DNA from: Algoriphagus halophilus
Lineage (GTDB): Bacteria > Bacteroidota > Bacteroidia > Cytophagales > Cyclobacteriaceae
Reading direction: 5' to 3'
Assembly (NCBI RefSeq): GCF_900129785.1
Contig: NZ_FSRC01000001.1
Coordinates: 1,302,001 to 1,366,000, forward strand
DNA: 64,000 nt
Part shown: one piece after another, positions 8,748-17,113 of the stretch
Layout of the letters: every line of letters begins with the position of its first letter
Position numbering within the stretch: the first letter of the stretch is position 1
Notes under the pieces: model-generated
Told to the model about the DNA's origin: nothing
What the model saw: the letters and a program-made list of their open reading frames with translations, nothing else
The model's database searches: none
Position numbers and translations under genes: made by a program

Positions 8748-9541
8748 ACACAAACTTCTTGTTGATTCTGCGCATACTCACTTCCCTTGAAGGCGGCCTC
8801 TTGTAATAGTTGGCAGCCTTCAGGATTTCCCATTTTTGCCAAGCAGTATCCTTTTTTCGCCAGGGCTTCCACATGATTAGGGTTTGTCCTCAAGATTTCT
8901 TCAAAGTCTTCGAGTGCATATCCTATATATCCAGCTCTCATCAATGCAAATCCTCTATTATATCTTCCTACAATTTGGTCTGGTTCGTACTGAACATACT
9001 TATTGAAGGAAACTGCGCAGCCTAACACATCTCCTCGCATCGCTCGAGCCATTCCCTCATAGAAATAGACCTTGGGGAATTCAGGATTGAGTTCAATCGC
9101 CATTTTAAAGAAATTTTCTGCAGACGCATACTTTTCTGTCATCAGCTGGGCCCTTCCCAACAAATAGATAATGTCAAAGTCCTTGGGATCTAAGGAAGCT
9201 GCACGAAGTAAATAAGACTCCGCTAAGTCATAATTCCCTTCTTCAAATATTAATTTCCCCATACCAGCATAGGCTTGGGCATATTCATCATCCATGGCTA
9301 TGATTCGCTCATAGTCTTTTTTTGCCATGGGGATATTGCCTAATTCCTCGTAGCTTCTCGCTCTTAAATGAAAGGCCTTCAGGTCGGTGACATGGAAGAA
9401 AAGATAACTATCCAACTCTTCTATTGCTGCTTCATAATCCTCATCTTGATATAAATTTTCAATTTTTTGAAAATCATTCGAGCAAGAGCTGATGCCAATA
9501 ACTACTAATAAAATAGTCAAAATATGTAAAAATCGTTTCAT
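8744..9541 (-). CDS. TPR-repeat lipoprotein
   Basis: 265 residues from the ATG at 9541; an upstream ATG at 9556 would only place five residues before the signal peptide. The N-terminus is a lipoprotein signal (MKRFLHILTILL then a GISSC lipobox), so the mature protein is probably lipid-anchored at the periplasmic face. The rest is a series of about six tetratricopeptide repeats, for example units around YEDEDYEAAIEELDSYL-like, MAKKDYERIIAMDDEYAQAY and ALEDFEEILRTNPNHVEALA patterns. It probably acts as a protein-binding scaffold; the partner is unknown. It is downstream of hisB with a 94-bp gap and has no evident link to histidine synthesis. Confidence 0.8.
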   Translation of the reverse strand: MKRFLHILTILLVVIGISSCSNDFQKIENLYQDEDYEAAIEELDSYLFFHVTDLKAFHLRARSYEELGNIPMAKKDYERIIAMDDEYAQAYAGMGKLIFEEGNYDLAESYLLRAASLDPKDFDIIYLLGRAQLMTEKYASAENFFKMAIELNPEFPKVYFYEGMARAMRGDVLGCAVSFNKYVQYEPDQIVGRYNRGFALMRAGYIGYALEDFEEILRTNPNHVEALAKKGYCLAKMGNPEGCQLLQEAAFKGSEYAQNQQEVCV

Positions 9542-9635
9542 AACTAAATGAAACAAAAAAATAGGACTAGAAAAAATTTTTATTGTGAATTTTTCCTAAT
9601 CCTTTGAAATAAAGTTTGACCTAAATACTTGAGTG

Positions 9636-10733
9636 TTAAAGGACTCCTTTGGTACTAGGTAATTGATTGATGTTTCGAGCATCTCTGGTGACTGCCATTT
9701 TGATTGCTCTTGCCATCGCTTTAAAAATAGCTTCAATCTTATGGTGTTCGTTATCCCCCTCTGCTTTTATATTCAAGTTACATTTAGAAGTGTCAGAAAA
9801 GGATTTAAAGAAATGATAGACCATTTCTGTAGGCATGTCACCAACTTTTTCTCGTTTAAACGCTACATCCCAAACGATCCAAGGTCTTCCACCAAAGTCA
9901 ATGGCTACTTGTGCAAGTACATCATCCATCGGAAGAAGAAAACCATATCTGTATATTCCTTTTTTATCGCCTAGTGCTTTCAAATAGGCTTCGCCAAGGG
10001 CTAAAGCGGTATCTTCTATCGTATGATGCTCGTCGATATGAAGATCACCTTTGACTTTTATTTCTAAGTCGGTGCTTCCATGTTTTCCCAGTTGTTCCAG
10101 CATGTGGTCAAAAAAATGTAAGCCAGTAGAAATATCACATTGACCTGAACCATCAAGATTAAGTTTGATATAGATATCAGTTTCAGAAGTGGTTCTTCTA
10201 ATTTCTGCAGTTCTGGGAGGCATTTTAAGGAAGGCGTAAATTTGGTCCCAATCCTTAGTGCTTAAGGCTGCTTGATCATGGTTTTCGCCAATATAAATTG
10301 CTTTTGCTCCCAAATTAACCGCCAATTGAATATCTGTGATCCGGTCTCCTATCACATAACTGTTTGCCAGGTCATATTCTTCTGAAAAATAGTCTTGAAG
10401 TAGGCCAGTTCTTGGCTTTCTAGTCTCTGCATTTTCATGTTCGAAAGTACGGTCCACGTGGATTGCAGAGAAGAAGATATTTTCTTGCTCCAAGGTTTTC
10501 AACATCTTGTATTGTGCAGGCCAAAAGGTGTTTTCAGGAAAAGAGTCCGTACCTAAGCCATCTTGGTTGGTGACCATCACCAATTCATAATCCGTTTCTT
10601 CGGCAATTTTCCTAAGATTAGAAATGGCTTTGGGTAAGAATTCAAGCTTTTCTAAACTATCAACTTGAAAGTCGGTTGGTGGTTCTTTGATGATCGTTCC
10701 GTCTCGATCTATGAATAATACTTTCTTTTTCAT
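9636..10733 (-). CDS. hisB: Bifunctional histidinol-phosphatase / imidazoleglycerol-phosphate dehydratase
   Basis: A 365-residue fusion protein for the sixth and eighth steps of histidine biosynthesis. Residues 1-165 form a HAD-type phosphatase with the nucleophile motif FIDRDGTII and the late motif [10 protein letters not shown]. Residues about 175-365 form the dehydratase with [30 protein letters not shown] and [15 protein letters not shown], whose His and Glu residues bind the metal cluster. It is the last gene of a hisG-hisD-hisC-hisB run, 17 bp after hisC. The hisH, hisA, hisF and hisIE genes do not follow. Confidence 0.96.
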   Translation of the reverse strand: MKKKVLFIDRDGTIIKEPPTDFQVDSLEKLEFLPKAISNLRKIAEETDYELVMVTNQDGLGTDSFPENTFWPAQYKMLKTLEQENIFFSAIHVDRTFEHENAETRKPRTGLLQDYFSEEYDLANSYVIGDRITDIQLAVNLGAKAIYIGENHDQAALSTKDWDQIYAFLKMPPRTAEIRRTTSETDIYIKLNLDGSGQCDISTGLHFFDHMLEQLGKHGSTDLEIKVKGDLHIDEHHTIEDTALALGEAYLKALGDKKGIYRYGFLLPMDDVLAQVAIDFGGRPWIVWDVAFKREKVGDMPTEMVYHFFKSFSDTSKCNLNIKAEGDNEHHKIEAIFKAMARAIKMAVTRDARNINQLPSTKGVL

Positions 10734-10750
10734 GAAAGGAATAAATAGGT

Positions 10751-11812
10751 TTAAACTGTTTTTGATGCCACCTTTTTCAAGGCCTGTATAAAAGCTTCAT
10801 TTTCACTTCTGGTTCCTACCGATATTCTCAAGCAATCTTCGCATAATAGAACCTTAGACCGGTTTCTGACAATCACTTTTTGCTCAATTAACTCATTGTA
10901 AACTTCAGTGGCATGAGGCATTTTTACCAATAAGAAATTGGCATGAGAAGGGAAAATGTGTTGGATGAAAGGAAGCTGCCCCAATTTTTCCTTTAGAAAT
11001 TCACGTTCGCTAAGGATCTCTCGAATCATTTTTTGGACTTTCCCATAATTATCCATTGCCCTCAGCACTGTTTCTTGGGTAAGGCCGGAAATATTATAAG
11101 GTGGCTTAATGCGGTTGAGTATCCGGATGATCTCTTTTGAACCAAAGGCCATCCCTAAACGCAGAGAAGCAAGTCCCCAAGCTTTGGAGAAAGTTTGGAT
11201 AACCAAGAGATTTGGGAATTCCTCTAATTCTGTCGTAAAGCTTGGCTCGTCATTGAAATCGATATAAGCCTCATCGACCACAACAACCCCATTGAAATTT
11301 TTCAAAAGGAATCTGATTTCTTCCCTTTTCAATTTATTTCCACTGGGATTATTAGGTGAGCATACAAATATAATTTTGCTGTGTTCATCCGTAGCTCCAA
11401 TAATCTTTTCAGGTTGAAGTTGAAAATCAGAGGTAAGAGCAACTTTCCTGGTTTCAATATCATTAATAGATGCGCTTACCTCATACATTCCATAGGTTGG
11501 AGGGAGCAGGATCACATTATCTTTTCCAGGGTTGCAAAATGCCCTAAACAATAGGTCAATCGCTTCATCTGAACCATTTCCCAAGAAAATTTGAGAGGGA
11601 TCCACTTTCTTGATTTCTGAAATTTTCTCTTTTAACTCTTGCTGGTAAGGGTCAGGATATCGATTGTAATCTTGATCCGTGATAGAGCCATATGGATTTT
11701 CATTGGCATCTAAAAACACCCCAATCTTCCCTGTATACTCATCCCGGGCAGATGTATAAGGCTGTAATTCAGCAATATGAGGCCTAAGTAGTTTGGTTAG
11801 GTCGAAGTTCAT
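10751..11812 (-). CDS. hisC: Histidinol-phosphate aminotransferase
   Basis: A 353-residue PLP-dependent fold-I aminotransferase that converts imidazole-acetol phosphate to histidinol phosphate with glutamate. Visible features are [10 protein letters not shown] near residue 33, [35 protein letters not shown] and the PLP-lysine segment [15 protein letters not shown], followed by the phosphate-binding Arg near the C-terminus (CLRISVGTR). It overlaps hisD by 4 bp (ATGA), so translation is probably coupled, and precedes hisB. Confidence 0.96.
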   Translation of the reverse strand: MNFDLTKLLRPHIAELQPYTSARDEYTGKIGVFLDANENPYGSITDQDYNRYPDPYQQELKEKISEIKKVDPSQIFLGNGSDEAIDLLFRAFCNPGKDNVILLPPTYGMYEVSASINDIETRKVALTSDFQLQPEKIIGATDEHSKIIFVCSPNNPSGNKLKREEIRFLLKNFNGVVVVDEAYIDFNDEPSFTTELEEFPNLLVIQTFSKAWGLASLRLGMAFGSKEIIRILNRIKPPYNISGLTQETVLRAMDNYGKVQKMIREILSEREFLKEKLGQLPFIQHIFPSHANFLLVKMPHATEVYNELIEQKVIVRNRSKVLLCEDCLRISVGTRSENEAFIQALKKVASKTV

Positions 11813-13104
11813 ATTTTCTTGCTTTTCAGGTAATTAAGACGGATTGAAACCGCATTTTTGTGGGCATCTAACAATTCATTTTCAGCCATCACTTCAATGG
11901 TAGGACCTAATTTTTTGAGCCCTTCTTCCGTGATCTTCTGGTAGGTCATCTTTTTGATGAAACTATCTAGAGATACTCCACTATAATTCCTTGCAAAACC
12001 ATAGGTGGGCAAGGTGTGATTTGTGCCCGAAGCATAATCGCCTGCAGATTCAGGAGTGAAATTTCCAATGAATATAGAGCCTGCATTGTAAATGGCATCC
12101 ACTACTTCCTCTTCATTGGCAACAGATATGATCAAGTGCTCTGGAGCATATTCATTGATCAGATCCAATGCCGCAGATTGATCCTTTAAAATGACCGCTC
12201 TTGAATTTTTCAGCGCTTTCAAGGCAATGTCTTTTCTGGGTAATTCTTCCACTTGTACCTCAATTTCTTTCAGGACTTTGTAGGCAAATTTCTCGGAACT
12301 GGTTACCAAGACTACTTGGCTATCTACCCCGTGCTCTGCTTGGGAAAGTAAATCTGCTGCGACGAAGGAGGGAACCGCAGTTTTATCTGCATAAACTAGT
12401 ACTTCTGAAGGGCCAGCAGGCATGTCAATGGCTACTCCATATTTGGTAGCCAATTGTTTGGCTGCAGTTACATACTGGTTCCCTGGTCCGAAAATCTTAT
12501 CGACTTTAGGTACTGTATGGGTACCAAAGGTCATGGCAGCTACAGCCTGTGCACCTCCTGCCTTGATAATTTTGGTAATTCCAATCAAGTCTGCTGTATA
12601 AAGGATGGCAGGATGGATTTCTCCATGACGATCCGGTGGCGTACATAAAACGATTTCTTTGCAACCAGCAATAACAGCAGGAACTCCAAGCATCAAAACG
12701 GTACTAAATAGGGGAGCTGTACCTCCAGGAATATATAAACCCACTTTTTGAATAGGCATGCTTTTTCGTTTGCATACCACTCCTGGCATTACTTCCTCTA
12801 CTAATTCTTCACTTTTCTGTGCTTGGTGAAATCGTTCAATATTCCCTTTCGCCACTTGAATAGCTTCCTTTAGTTCTGCTGAAAGGAGTAATTCAGCAGC
12901 TTTAATCTCTTCTTGAGAAGCGAGCAATTGATCTAGGTGTACATGATCATACTCTAAGGCAAATTTTATAAGCGCTTTATCCCCGTTACGCTTAACCTTT
13001 CTAAAAATAGGTTTTACCGTTTTATTGATTTGCTTCGTTTTCTGAACGGGACGAGCCAGTTCTTTCGACCAAGTTTCCGGATCTGGATTTTTAAGAATTT
13101 TCAT
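11809..13104 (-). CDS. hisD: Histidinol dehydrogenase
   Basis: A 431-residue zinc enzyme that oxidises histidinol to histidine in two NAD-dependent steps. Seen in the sequence are [46 protein letters not shown], the zinc-site motif [12 protein letters not shown], the catalytic YAPEHLI and the second zinc His region GTNHTLPT. Length is normal. It lies 37 bp downstream of hisG and overlaps hisC by 4 bp. Confidence 0.97.
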   Translation of the reverse strand: MKILKNPDPETWSKELARPVQKTKQINKTVKPIFRKVKRNGDKALIKFALEYDHVHLDQLLASQEEIKAAELLLSAELKEAIQVAKGNIERFHQAQKSEELVEEVMPGVVCKRKSMPIQKVGLYIPGGTAPLFSTVLMLGVPAVIAGCKEIVLCTPPDRHGEIHPAILYTADLIGITKIIKAGGAQAVAAMTFGTHTVPKVDKIFGPGNQYVTAAKQLATKYGVAIDMPAGPSEVLVYADKTAVPSFVAADLLSQAEHGVDSQVVLVTSSEKFAYKVLKEIEVQVEELPRKDIALKALKNSRAVILKDQSAALDLINEYAPEHLIISVANEEEVVDAIYNAGSIFIGNFTPESAGDYASGTNHTLPTYGFARNYSGVSLDSFIKKMTYQKITEEGLKKLGPTIEVMAENELLDAHKNAVSIRLNYLKSKKI

Positions 13105-13141
13105 GAATTGGAATTTCTTTTTGGAAAGTTCTTTACCTGTT

Positions 13142-14002
13142 TTAGAGGATCATTTTTTCTATAGGAACCACTAGAATTCCTTCTGCTCCTGCAGCCCTTA
13201 ATTCTTCAATATGTTCCCAAAATGTGTCTTCATTTAATACAGAATGTACTGATGACCATCCCTCTTGTGCCAAGGGTAATATGGTAGGACTTCTCATCCC
13301 TGGGATCAATTTAATGATTTTATCAATTGACTCATTGGGAACATTCATCAGCACGTACTTGCTGATTTTACCTTTCTGGACAGCATTCATTCTAAACAAT
13401 AGCTTATCTACTATTGCCTTTTTTGCTTCGCTTAACTCATGATTAGAAATTAAAACGGCTTCAGATTTGAAAATTTCTTCCACTTCTTTTAGTCCATTCA
13501 TCATCAAAGTGGATCCTGAGCTTACGATATCGCAAATACCTTCTGCTAGACCTATACTCGGTGCAATTTCAACAGAACCACTGATCTCGTGGATGTCGGC
13601 CTTAATTCCTTTAGAGGTCAAATAGTCGCCAAGAATCTTAGGGTAGGAGGTAGCTATATTTTTACCTTCGAAAAATTCCAGTCCAGGATAATCCTGACCT
13701 TTTGGAATAGCCAATGATAGTCTGCATTTGGAAAAGCCTAGCTTTTTTAAAGTGAGCACATCTTTGTCCTTTTCGACCAGCTCATTTTCTCCCACAATTC
13801 CTAGATCAGCGACCCCATCGGCGACATAGCCTGGGATGTCATCATCTCTAAGAAAAAGGAATTCTATAGGAAAGTTGGTGGAAGTGGATTTTAACTTTCC
13901 TGTTCCATTATAAAATTTGATTCCACACTCTTTGATAAGTGCTAAAGAGTCATCTGATAGTCTGCCGCTTTTCTGCACGGCAATACGGATAATTTGTTCC
14001 AT
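13142..14002 (-). CDS. hisG: ATP phosphoribosyltransferase (long form)
   Basis: A 286-residue first enzyme of histidine biosynthesis, joining PRPP and ATP. Its length and the C-terminal ACT-like part (about residues 215-286, ending in LVVPIEKMIL) mark the long form, which is active without HisZ and normally inhibited by histidine. Motifs include IAVQKSGRLSDDS at the N-terminus, ADLGIVGENEL, and the phosphate-binding loop near DIVSSGSTLMMNGL. It is the first structural gene of the operon. Its ATG at 14002 lies about 97 bp downstream of a His-rich leader peptide stop codon, so control by attenuation is likely. Confidence 0.97.
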   Translation of the reverse strand: MEQIIRIAVQKSGRLSDDSLALIKECGIKFYNGTGKLKSTSTNFPIEFLFLRDDDIPGYVADGVADLGIVGENELVEKDKDVLTLKKLGFSKCRLSLAIPKGQDYPGLEFFEGKNIATSYPKILGDYLTSKGIKADIHEISGSVEIAPSIGLAEGICDIVSSGSTLMMNGLKEVEEIFKSEAVLISNHELSEAKKAIVDKLLFRMNAVQKGKISKYVLMNVPNESIDKIIKLIPGMRSPTILPLAQEGWSSVHSVLNEDTFWEHIEELRAAGAEGILVVPIEKMIL

Positions 14003-14045
14003 GTTGGCAAGTTACGCTAAGAAATAAAAGGTTGAAATAATTTTT

Positions 14046-14079
14046 GGTGAAAAGCGGAATCCCTATCATCGGCTTCACC
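14046..14079 (-). terminator. Putative his attenuator hairpin upstream of hisG
   Basis: Read on the minus strand, GGTGAA (14079-14074) pairs with TTCACC (14051-14046), and the stem can be extended by GC (14073-14072) with GC (14055-14054) around a two-base bulge. The stem lies between the leader-peptide stop and hisG. The following bases are A-rich and then T-rich (AAAAATTATTTC), not a clean T-run, so it may be a weak or non-canonical terminator. Its position fits an attenuator; the termination activity is inferred. Confidence 0.5.
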
Positions 14080-14093
14080 GGGTATGTAAAAAT

Positions 14094-14139
14094 ATTCCTC
14101 AGGAGGAATGATGGAAATGATGCTGCACAGCATGTGCAG
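14094..14139 (-). promoter_or_regulatory. Hairpin-forming repeats inside the His-leader coding region
   Basis: Two inverted repeats overlap the 3' half of the leader ORF. CTGCACA and TGTGCAG (14123-14129, 14133-14139) form a perfect 7-bp stem with a 3-base loop just before the paired His codons. ATTCCTC and GAGGAAT (14094-14100, 14103-14109) flank the leader stop codon. A ribosome stalled on the CAT codons would cover one or both, which is the arrangement expected of a pause or anti-terminator arm. The repeats are direct observation; the role is inference. Confidence 0.55.
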
Positions 14140-14176
14140 TAGTAGAAAAAGCGATGTTTTGAGTAGTGTTTTTCAT
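14099..14176 (-). CDS. Histidine operon leader peptide
   Basis: A 25-codon ORF ending in HAVQHHFHHSS, with five histidines among its last eleven residues (positions 15, 19, 20, 22 and 23). It lies about 10 bases downstream of a consensus promoter and about 97 bp upstream of hisG. The remaining sequence (MKNTTQNIAFSTTA) is unremarkable. The position, the His-codon cluster and the adjacent hairpins fit a classical ribosome-mediated attenuation peptide: slow translation at His codons when charged tRNA-His is scarce would change RNA folding and let hisGDCB be read. The frame is open further upstream to an ATG at 14290, but the promoter overlaps that extension, so the ATG at 14176 is preferred. 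Confidence 0.85.
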   Translation of the reverse strand: MKNTTQNIAFSTTAHAVQHHFHHSS

Positions 14177-14185
14177 TTCCGTTGG

Positions 14186-14216
14186 CAAATATAGGAATGG
14201 AATTGAAACTGACAAA
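14186..14216 (-). promoter_or_regulatory. Promoter of the his leader and operon
   Basis: On the minus strand TTTG (14216-14213) and TATATTTG (14193-14186) are separated by exactly 19 bp, an ideal fit to the Bacteroidota housekeeping promoter (-33 TTTG, -7 TAnnTTTG). The predicted transcription start is only a few bases before the leader ATG at 14176, so the leader mRNA would be almost leaderless. Confidence 0.82.
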
Positions 14217-14232
14217 TTGTAAAACAGTTTTT

Positions 14233-14252
14233 GAAAGTGAAACATCACTTTC
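14233..14252. repeat. Inverted repeat upstream of the his promoter
   Basis: GAAAGTG (14233-14239) and CACTTTC (14246-14252) form a perfect 7-bp inverted repeat with a 6-bp spacer, about 17 bp upstream of the his -33 element. It could be a protein-binding site or a chance palindrome in an AT-rich spacer. Confidence 0.35.
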
Positions 14253-14339
14253 CCAAATAATAAAAAATAAATGATGGAAGTCTCATCCATCTTCCCTGCA
14301 TTTCCTTATAACTTTCAATAGATAATTGCCTTGGGCGGC

Positions 14340-14420
14340 ATGGTAAAACCCGGTAATAAAATGGAAAACAGACGAACGCCAATATTTTTTGGCACCATCG
14401 TTTCATGGATGTAATTTGCC
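14340..14420 (+). other. In-frame upstream segment interrupted by TAA (possible lost N-terminus)
   Basis: Reading from an ATG at 14340 (or 14361) gives 24 residues ending PIFFGTIVSWM, then a TAA at 14412-14414, then Phe-Ala and the ATG at 14421 in the same frame. If the stop is ignored, the hydrophobic run continues into MIGFGMWG and makes one membrane helix directly before the conserved GCPTYNVWQQEM segment. This suggests one ancestral gene with a point mutation to TAA, a sequencing error, or re-initiation at 14421. Confidence 0.5.
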
Positions 14421-14780
14421 ATGATAGGTTTTGGGATGTGGGGTTGTCCCACGTATAATGTTTGGCAACAAGAAATGAGTGGAAGGGCAGAATTTGCCAA
14501 AGCTGAGCAAAACAGAAGGATTTTGATTGAAGAGGCTGCGGCTAACTTAGAGGCTGAAAAGCTGAATGCCCAAGCAGAAATAGAGCGGGCTAAAGGAGCC
14601 GCTGAAGCAATCAAAATTGAAAATGGATCGATTTCGGAAAAATACATCCAATATTTATGGGTGAGGCAACAAAGGAATTTGGGAGATAAAACGGTGATAT
14701 ATATTCCTACAGAAGCCAATTTACCCATCTTGGAGGCAGGTAGAATCCCTAAGATTCCAAGTGGTTCCCAAAATGAATAA
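14421..14780 (+). CDS. SPFH-associated-type small protein (membrane protease subunit-like)
   Basis: 119 residues from the ATG at 14421. A short hydrophobic N-terminus (MIGFGMWG) is followed by CPTYNVWQQEM, a long charged, Ala/Glu-rich helix with coiled-coil character (about residues 20-70) including AQAEIERAKGAAEAI, and a C-terminal VIYIPTEANLPILEAGR. The pattern is that of small Bacteroidota proteins annotated as membrane protease subunits, related to the stomatin/prohibitin C-terminal helix. Relatives usually carry a full N-terminal membrane helix; here most of that helix lies upstream of an in-frame TAA at 14412. It may be a pseudogene or be translated from this internal start. A bidirectional terminator follows. 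Confidence 0.65.
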   Translation: MIGFGMWGCPTYNVWQQEMSGRAEFAKAEQNRRILIEEAAANLEAEKLNAQAEIERAKGAAEAIKIENGSISEKYIQYLWVRQQRNLGDKTVIYIPTEANLPILEAGRIPKIPSGSQNE

Positions 14781-14788
14781 AACTAGAA

Positions 14789-14810
14789 AAGCCCTGATTA
14801 TTCAGGGCTT
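14789..14810. terminator. Bidirectional intrinsic terminator
   Basis: AAGCCCTGA and TCAGGGCTT form a perfect 9-bp stem with a 4-base loop between two convergent genes. A TTTGTT tail follows on the plus strand and a TTTTC tail on the minus strand. Confidence 0.8.
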
Positions 14811-14841
14811 TGTTCATTAAATCAGGGTTTTGTTCATTAAA
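14802..14841. repeat. 20-bp imperfect tandem duplication
   Basis: The units 14802-14821 and 14822-14841 differ at one base (TCAGGGCTTTGTTCATTAAA and the same with a T for the C). The duplication copies the 3' arm of the terminator together with its tail. Confidence 0.85.
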
Positions 14842-14855
14842 ACGGAACCTAACGA

Positions 14856-15209
14856 TCATCCACCAGACTTTTTGGCTTTATAACCTGAGGATTGAAGAAT
14901 CTGGACTACTTTGTCCCGGTGGTCTCCTTGAATCAGAATTTCCCCGTCTTTTGCAGATCCACCCACTCCACATTTATTCTTCAGCATCTTTCCGAGCTCT
15001 TTCAAATCATCTTCTGTTCCAATAAATCCATCTACCAACGTTACCTTTTTGCCTGCTCTGGCTTTCTTGTCCAGCATTACTTTGAGGTTTTGCTGAGCAG
15101 GAGTCAAGGTGTCCATTTCCTCACTTCCTTCCTCTTGGTATTCAAAATCATCTGATGTGGAGTATACGACTCCATCTCTTTTCTTCCAGTCGTTATTTCG
15201 CTTTGCCAT
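14856..15209 (-). CDS. SUI1/YciH family translation initiation factor-like protein
   Basis: 117 residues from the ATG at 15209 (MAKRNNDWKKR), which matches the family start better than the ATG at 15233 that falls in the terminator hairpin. The C-terminal 80 residues form the eIF1/SUI1 fold: KKVTLVDGF, then DDLKELGKMLKNKCGVGGSAKDGEI and IQGDHRDKVVQILQSSGYK. Bacterial members resemble eIF1 and may influence start-codon choice, though their role is poorly defined. It stands alone between the terminator at 14789 and the usp gene. Confidence 0.9.
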   Translation of the reverse strand: MAKRNNDWKKRDGVVYSTSDDFEYQEEGSEEMDTLTPAQQNLKVMLDKKARAGKKVTLVDGFIGTEDDLKELGKMLKNKCGVGGSAKDGEILIQGDHRDKVVQILQSSGYKAKKSGG

Positions 15210-15222
15210 AGGTACATGAAAA

Positions 15223-15244
15223 AGCCCGCCCATTAGGACAGGCT
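15223..15244 (-). terminator. Intrinsic terminator after the usp gene
   Basis: On the minus strand AGCCTGTCC (15244-15236) pairs with GGGCGGGCT (15231-15223) around a TAAT loop, with two G-T pairs, followed by TTTTTC. It lies 20 bp past the stop of the universal stress gene and before the SUI1 start. Confidence 0.72.
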
Positions 15245-15264
15245 AAAATTTAAATTTTGGCTAT

Positions 15265-16116
15265 TTATTTTACTTTCAACGTCCAAACAGGGCGTTTAGC
15301 ATGATTTACCACATCCTCTGCGATGCTACCGGTAATCAAGTGTAAGAATCCAGTACGACCATGAGTAGCCATTGCGATCAAATCAGCATCAATATCTTCT
15401 GCAAATTCAATGATACCAGATTCCTCCGAAAGTGAGTTATAGATTTCCGCTTTGGCACCTTCAAACCCATATTTATTGACAAACATTTTAATGCGTTTGA
15501 TGGAATCTCTTGTAGTTTCAAAATCTGCAGGGGTGTTTACAATCACAAAATATAGTTCAGCATCGAATAATGTTTTCAAGTTTTTCATTCTTCGAGCAAT
15601 TTCATCGGTGTCTTCTTTGAAATCACTGGCAAAGACTACTTTCTTGAAAGAAGAGGGGTCAATAGGGGATTTTACGGTGATTACTGGACAGGTAGCCGTA
15701 CGTACCACTTTTTCAGTATTGCTTCCTATAAGGACCTCTTCCACTCCAGAAGAACCTTTTGATCCCATTACTACAAGATCAGGGTTTTCCTCAAGGATGG
15801 ATTCAGAAATACTTTTGAAGGCATTTCCTAGTTTGAGTTTTGCGTCAAACCCAAAATTTTTGCCGCTATACTTTTCCTTTAATTCAGCGATTTGTTTCTT
15901 CCTTCTCTCCATTAATTCAATGAAGAAAATTTGATTTTCCATTTCAGGAATCACTTCTCCTCCTCCCATGGTACCGATACTTGATACGTAAGGGACTTCT
16001 AATACATGAAGGACTTCAACTTGAACTCCTTCAATTTTATCTGCGAGTCCAGTAGTGAAATTCAGGGCATTTTGAGCCTGTTCTGAAAAATCGTAAGGTA
16101 CGAGTACTTTGATCAT
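15265..16116 (-). CDS. Universal stress protein, tandem UspA domains
   Basis: A 283-residue protein with two UspA domains (about 1-145 and 150-283). The first ends in the ATP-binding type motif GSKGSSGVEEVLIGSNTEKV, the second in THGRTGFLHLITGSIAEDV. Both keep the G-2x-G-9x-G-S/T arrangement, so nucleotide binding is plausible. The protein is predicted to be cytoplasmic. Tandem Usps of this size are common in Bacteroidota and act in stress survival; the precise role is unknown. It is a single-gene unit ending at the terminator at 15223. Confidence 0.9.
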   Translation of the reverse strand: MIKVLVPYDFSEQAQNALNFTTGLADKIEGVQVEVLHVLEVPYVSSIGTMGGGEVIPEMENQIFFIELMERRKKQIAELKEKYSGKNFGFDAKLKLGNAFKSISESILEENPDLVVMGSKGSSGVEEVLIGSNTEKVVRTATCPVITVKSPIDPSSFKKVVFASDFKEDTDEIARRMKNLKTLFDAELYFVIVNTPADFETTRDSIKRIKMFVNKYGFEGAKAEIYNSLSEESGIIEFAEDIDADLIAMATHGRTGFLHLITGSIAEDVVNHAKRPVWTLKVK

Positions 16117-16186
16117 AGTGGAAAGTGATAATGTTTACCCAAATTAGCTAAAAAATCAGAAGGGGATAAGGAAAATCCATTCCTTT

Positions 16187-17098
16187 TCATAAAAAAAGTA
16201 AACCAATCCCAAACAGGATTACCCAAAGTAGGGTTCCCAATGCCATTTTCTTCAAATTGGGATCAGTTTCCTCGGAAGTTTTAGCATTTGCTACATTCAT
16301 ACCGATTTTGAACATCAATGGGAATGCTACAAAAGCCAAACAGCTTCCCCAACTATTAGTATATATGCAAAACCCAAGAAGAGAAACATATCCAGCAATG
16401 ATCAAAACCCAGTTGTAGATGACAGCTGCTTTTCTACCGATTCGTACTGGAATAGACTTTTTACCCGCTTTCTGATCGGATTCAATATCTCTAATGTTAT
16501 TGATATTAAGCACCGAAGTGCTGAAAAAACCTAAGGATAGTCCAATCCAAATCGCATGGGCATCAAAGTTTATACTATGCAGGAAATAAGTGCCTATTAC
16601 TCCTAATAATCCAAAAAACAGAAAGACTGAAATATCTCCTAAACCCAAATAGCCATAAGGGTTGCTTCCTGAAGTGTATGAAATAGCAGCCCAAATGGAA
16701 GCCAATCCCAAGCCTAGAAATACAAAGAATAAGGTCCAGCTCTGAACGGCAAAAAATAATAGGAGGAGGCCTGAAAGTAAAGACAATACCCCAAACAGAT
16801 ACATAGCCGTTTTCATTTCTGACAAAGAAATGATTCCAGACTGTACGGCTCGGACTGGTCCTTGTCTCTCATGATGATCAGCCCCATTGATGGTGTCACC
16901 ATAATCATTGGCCAAGTTTGAGAGGATTTGAAGAAATATGGTGGTAAAAGAGGCCAAAACAAAAATTTCCCATCGGAAAACTTCCATGTATTCGGCGATA
17001 ATCGATCCAGCAAAAATGCTGGCAAGTGCTAATGGTAAAGTGCGAAGCCTGACTGCGTGCAGCCAGGCTTCTTTTTTTGTTTGTATTGCTGTTTTCAC
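16187..17098 (-). CDS. menA: 1,4-dihydroxy-2-naphthoate polyprenyltransferase
   Basis: A 303-residue UbiA-superfamily membrane enzyme of menaquinone biosynthesis. It has about eight hydrophobic segments. The first Asp-rich motif is in NLANDYGDTINGADHHERQGP near residue 65 and the second is NINNIRDIESDQKAGKKSIPVRIG near residue 200; these bind the prenyl diphosphate through magnesium. The DHHERQGP stretch is typical of MenA rather than of UbiA or heme O synthase. It follows gpx on the same strand with a 15-bp gap. No other men genes are in the window. Confidence 0.92.
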   Translation of the reverse strand: MKTAIQTKKEAWLHAVRLRTLPLALASIFAGSIIAEYMEVFRWEIFVLASFTTIFLQILSNLANDYGDTINGADHHERQGPVRAVQSGIISLSEMKTAMYLFGVLSLLSGLLLLFFAVQSWTLFFVFLGLGLASIWAAISYTSGSNPYGYLGLGDISVFLFFGLLGVIGTYFLHSINFDAHAIWIGLSLGFFSTSVLNINNIRDIESDQKAGKKSIPVRIGRKAAVIYNWVLIIAGYVSLLGFCIYTNSWGSCLAFVAFPLMFKIGMNVANAKTSEETDPNLKKMALGTLLWVILFGIGLLFL

Positions 17099-17113
17099 TA
17101 AACTGAATTCAAA

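Noticed and set aside
14177..14290. Longer version of the His leader ORF starting at 14290
   Set aside because: A consensus promoter lies within this extension, so transcription should begin after it; the ATG at 14176 is preferred.
14315..14728. 137-residue minus-strand ORF antisense to the SPFH-associated-type gene
   Set aside because: It is the complement of a clearly conserved coiled-coil protein and has no recognisable domain.
15452..15934. 160-residue plus-strand ORF inside the usp gene
   Set aside because: It is antisense to a protein with two intact UspA domains; Ser/Phe-rich composition is that of a shadow frame.
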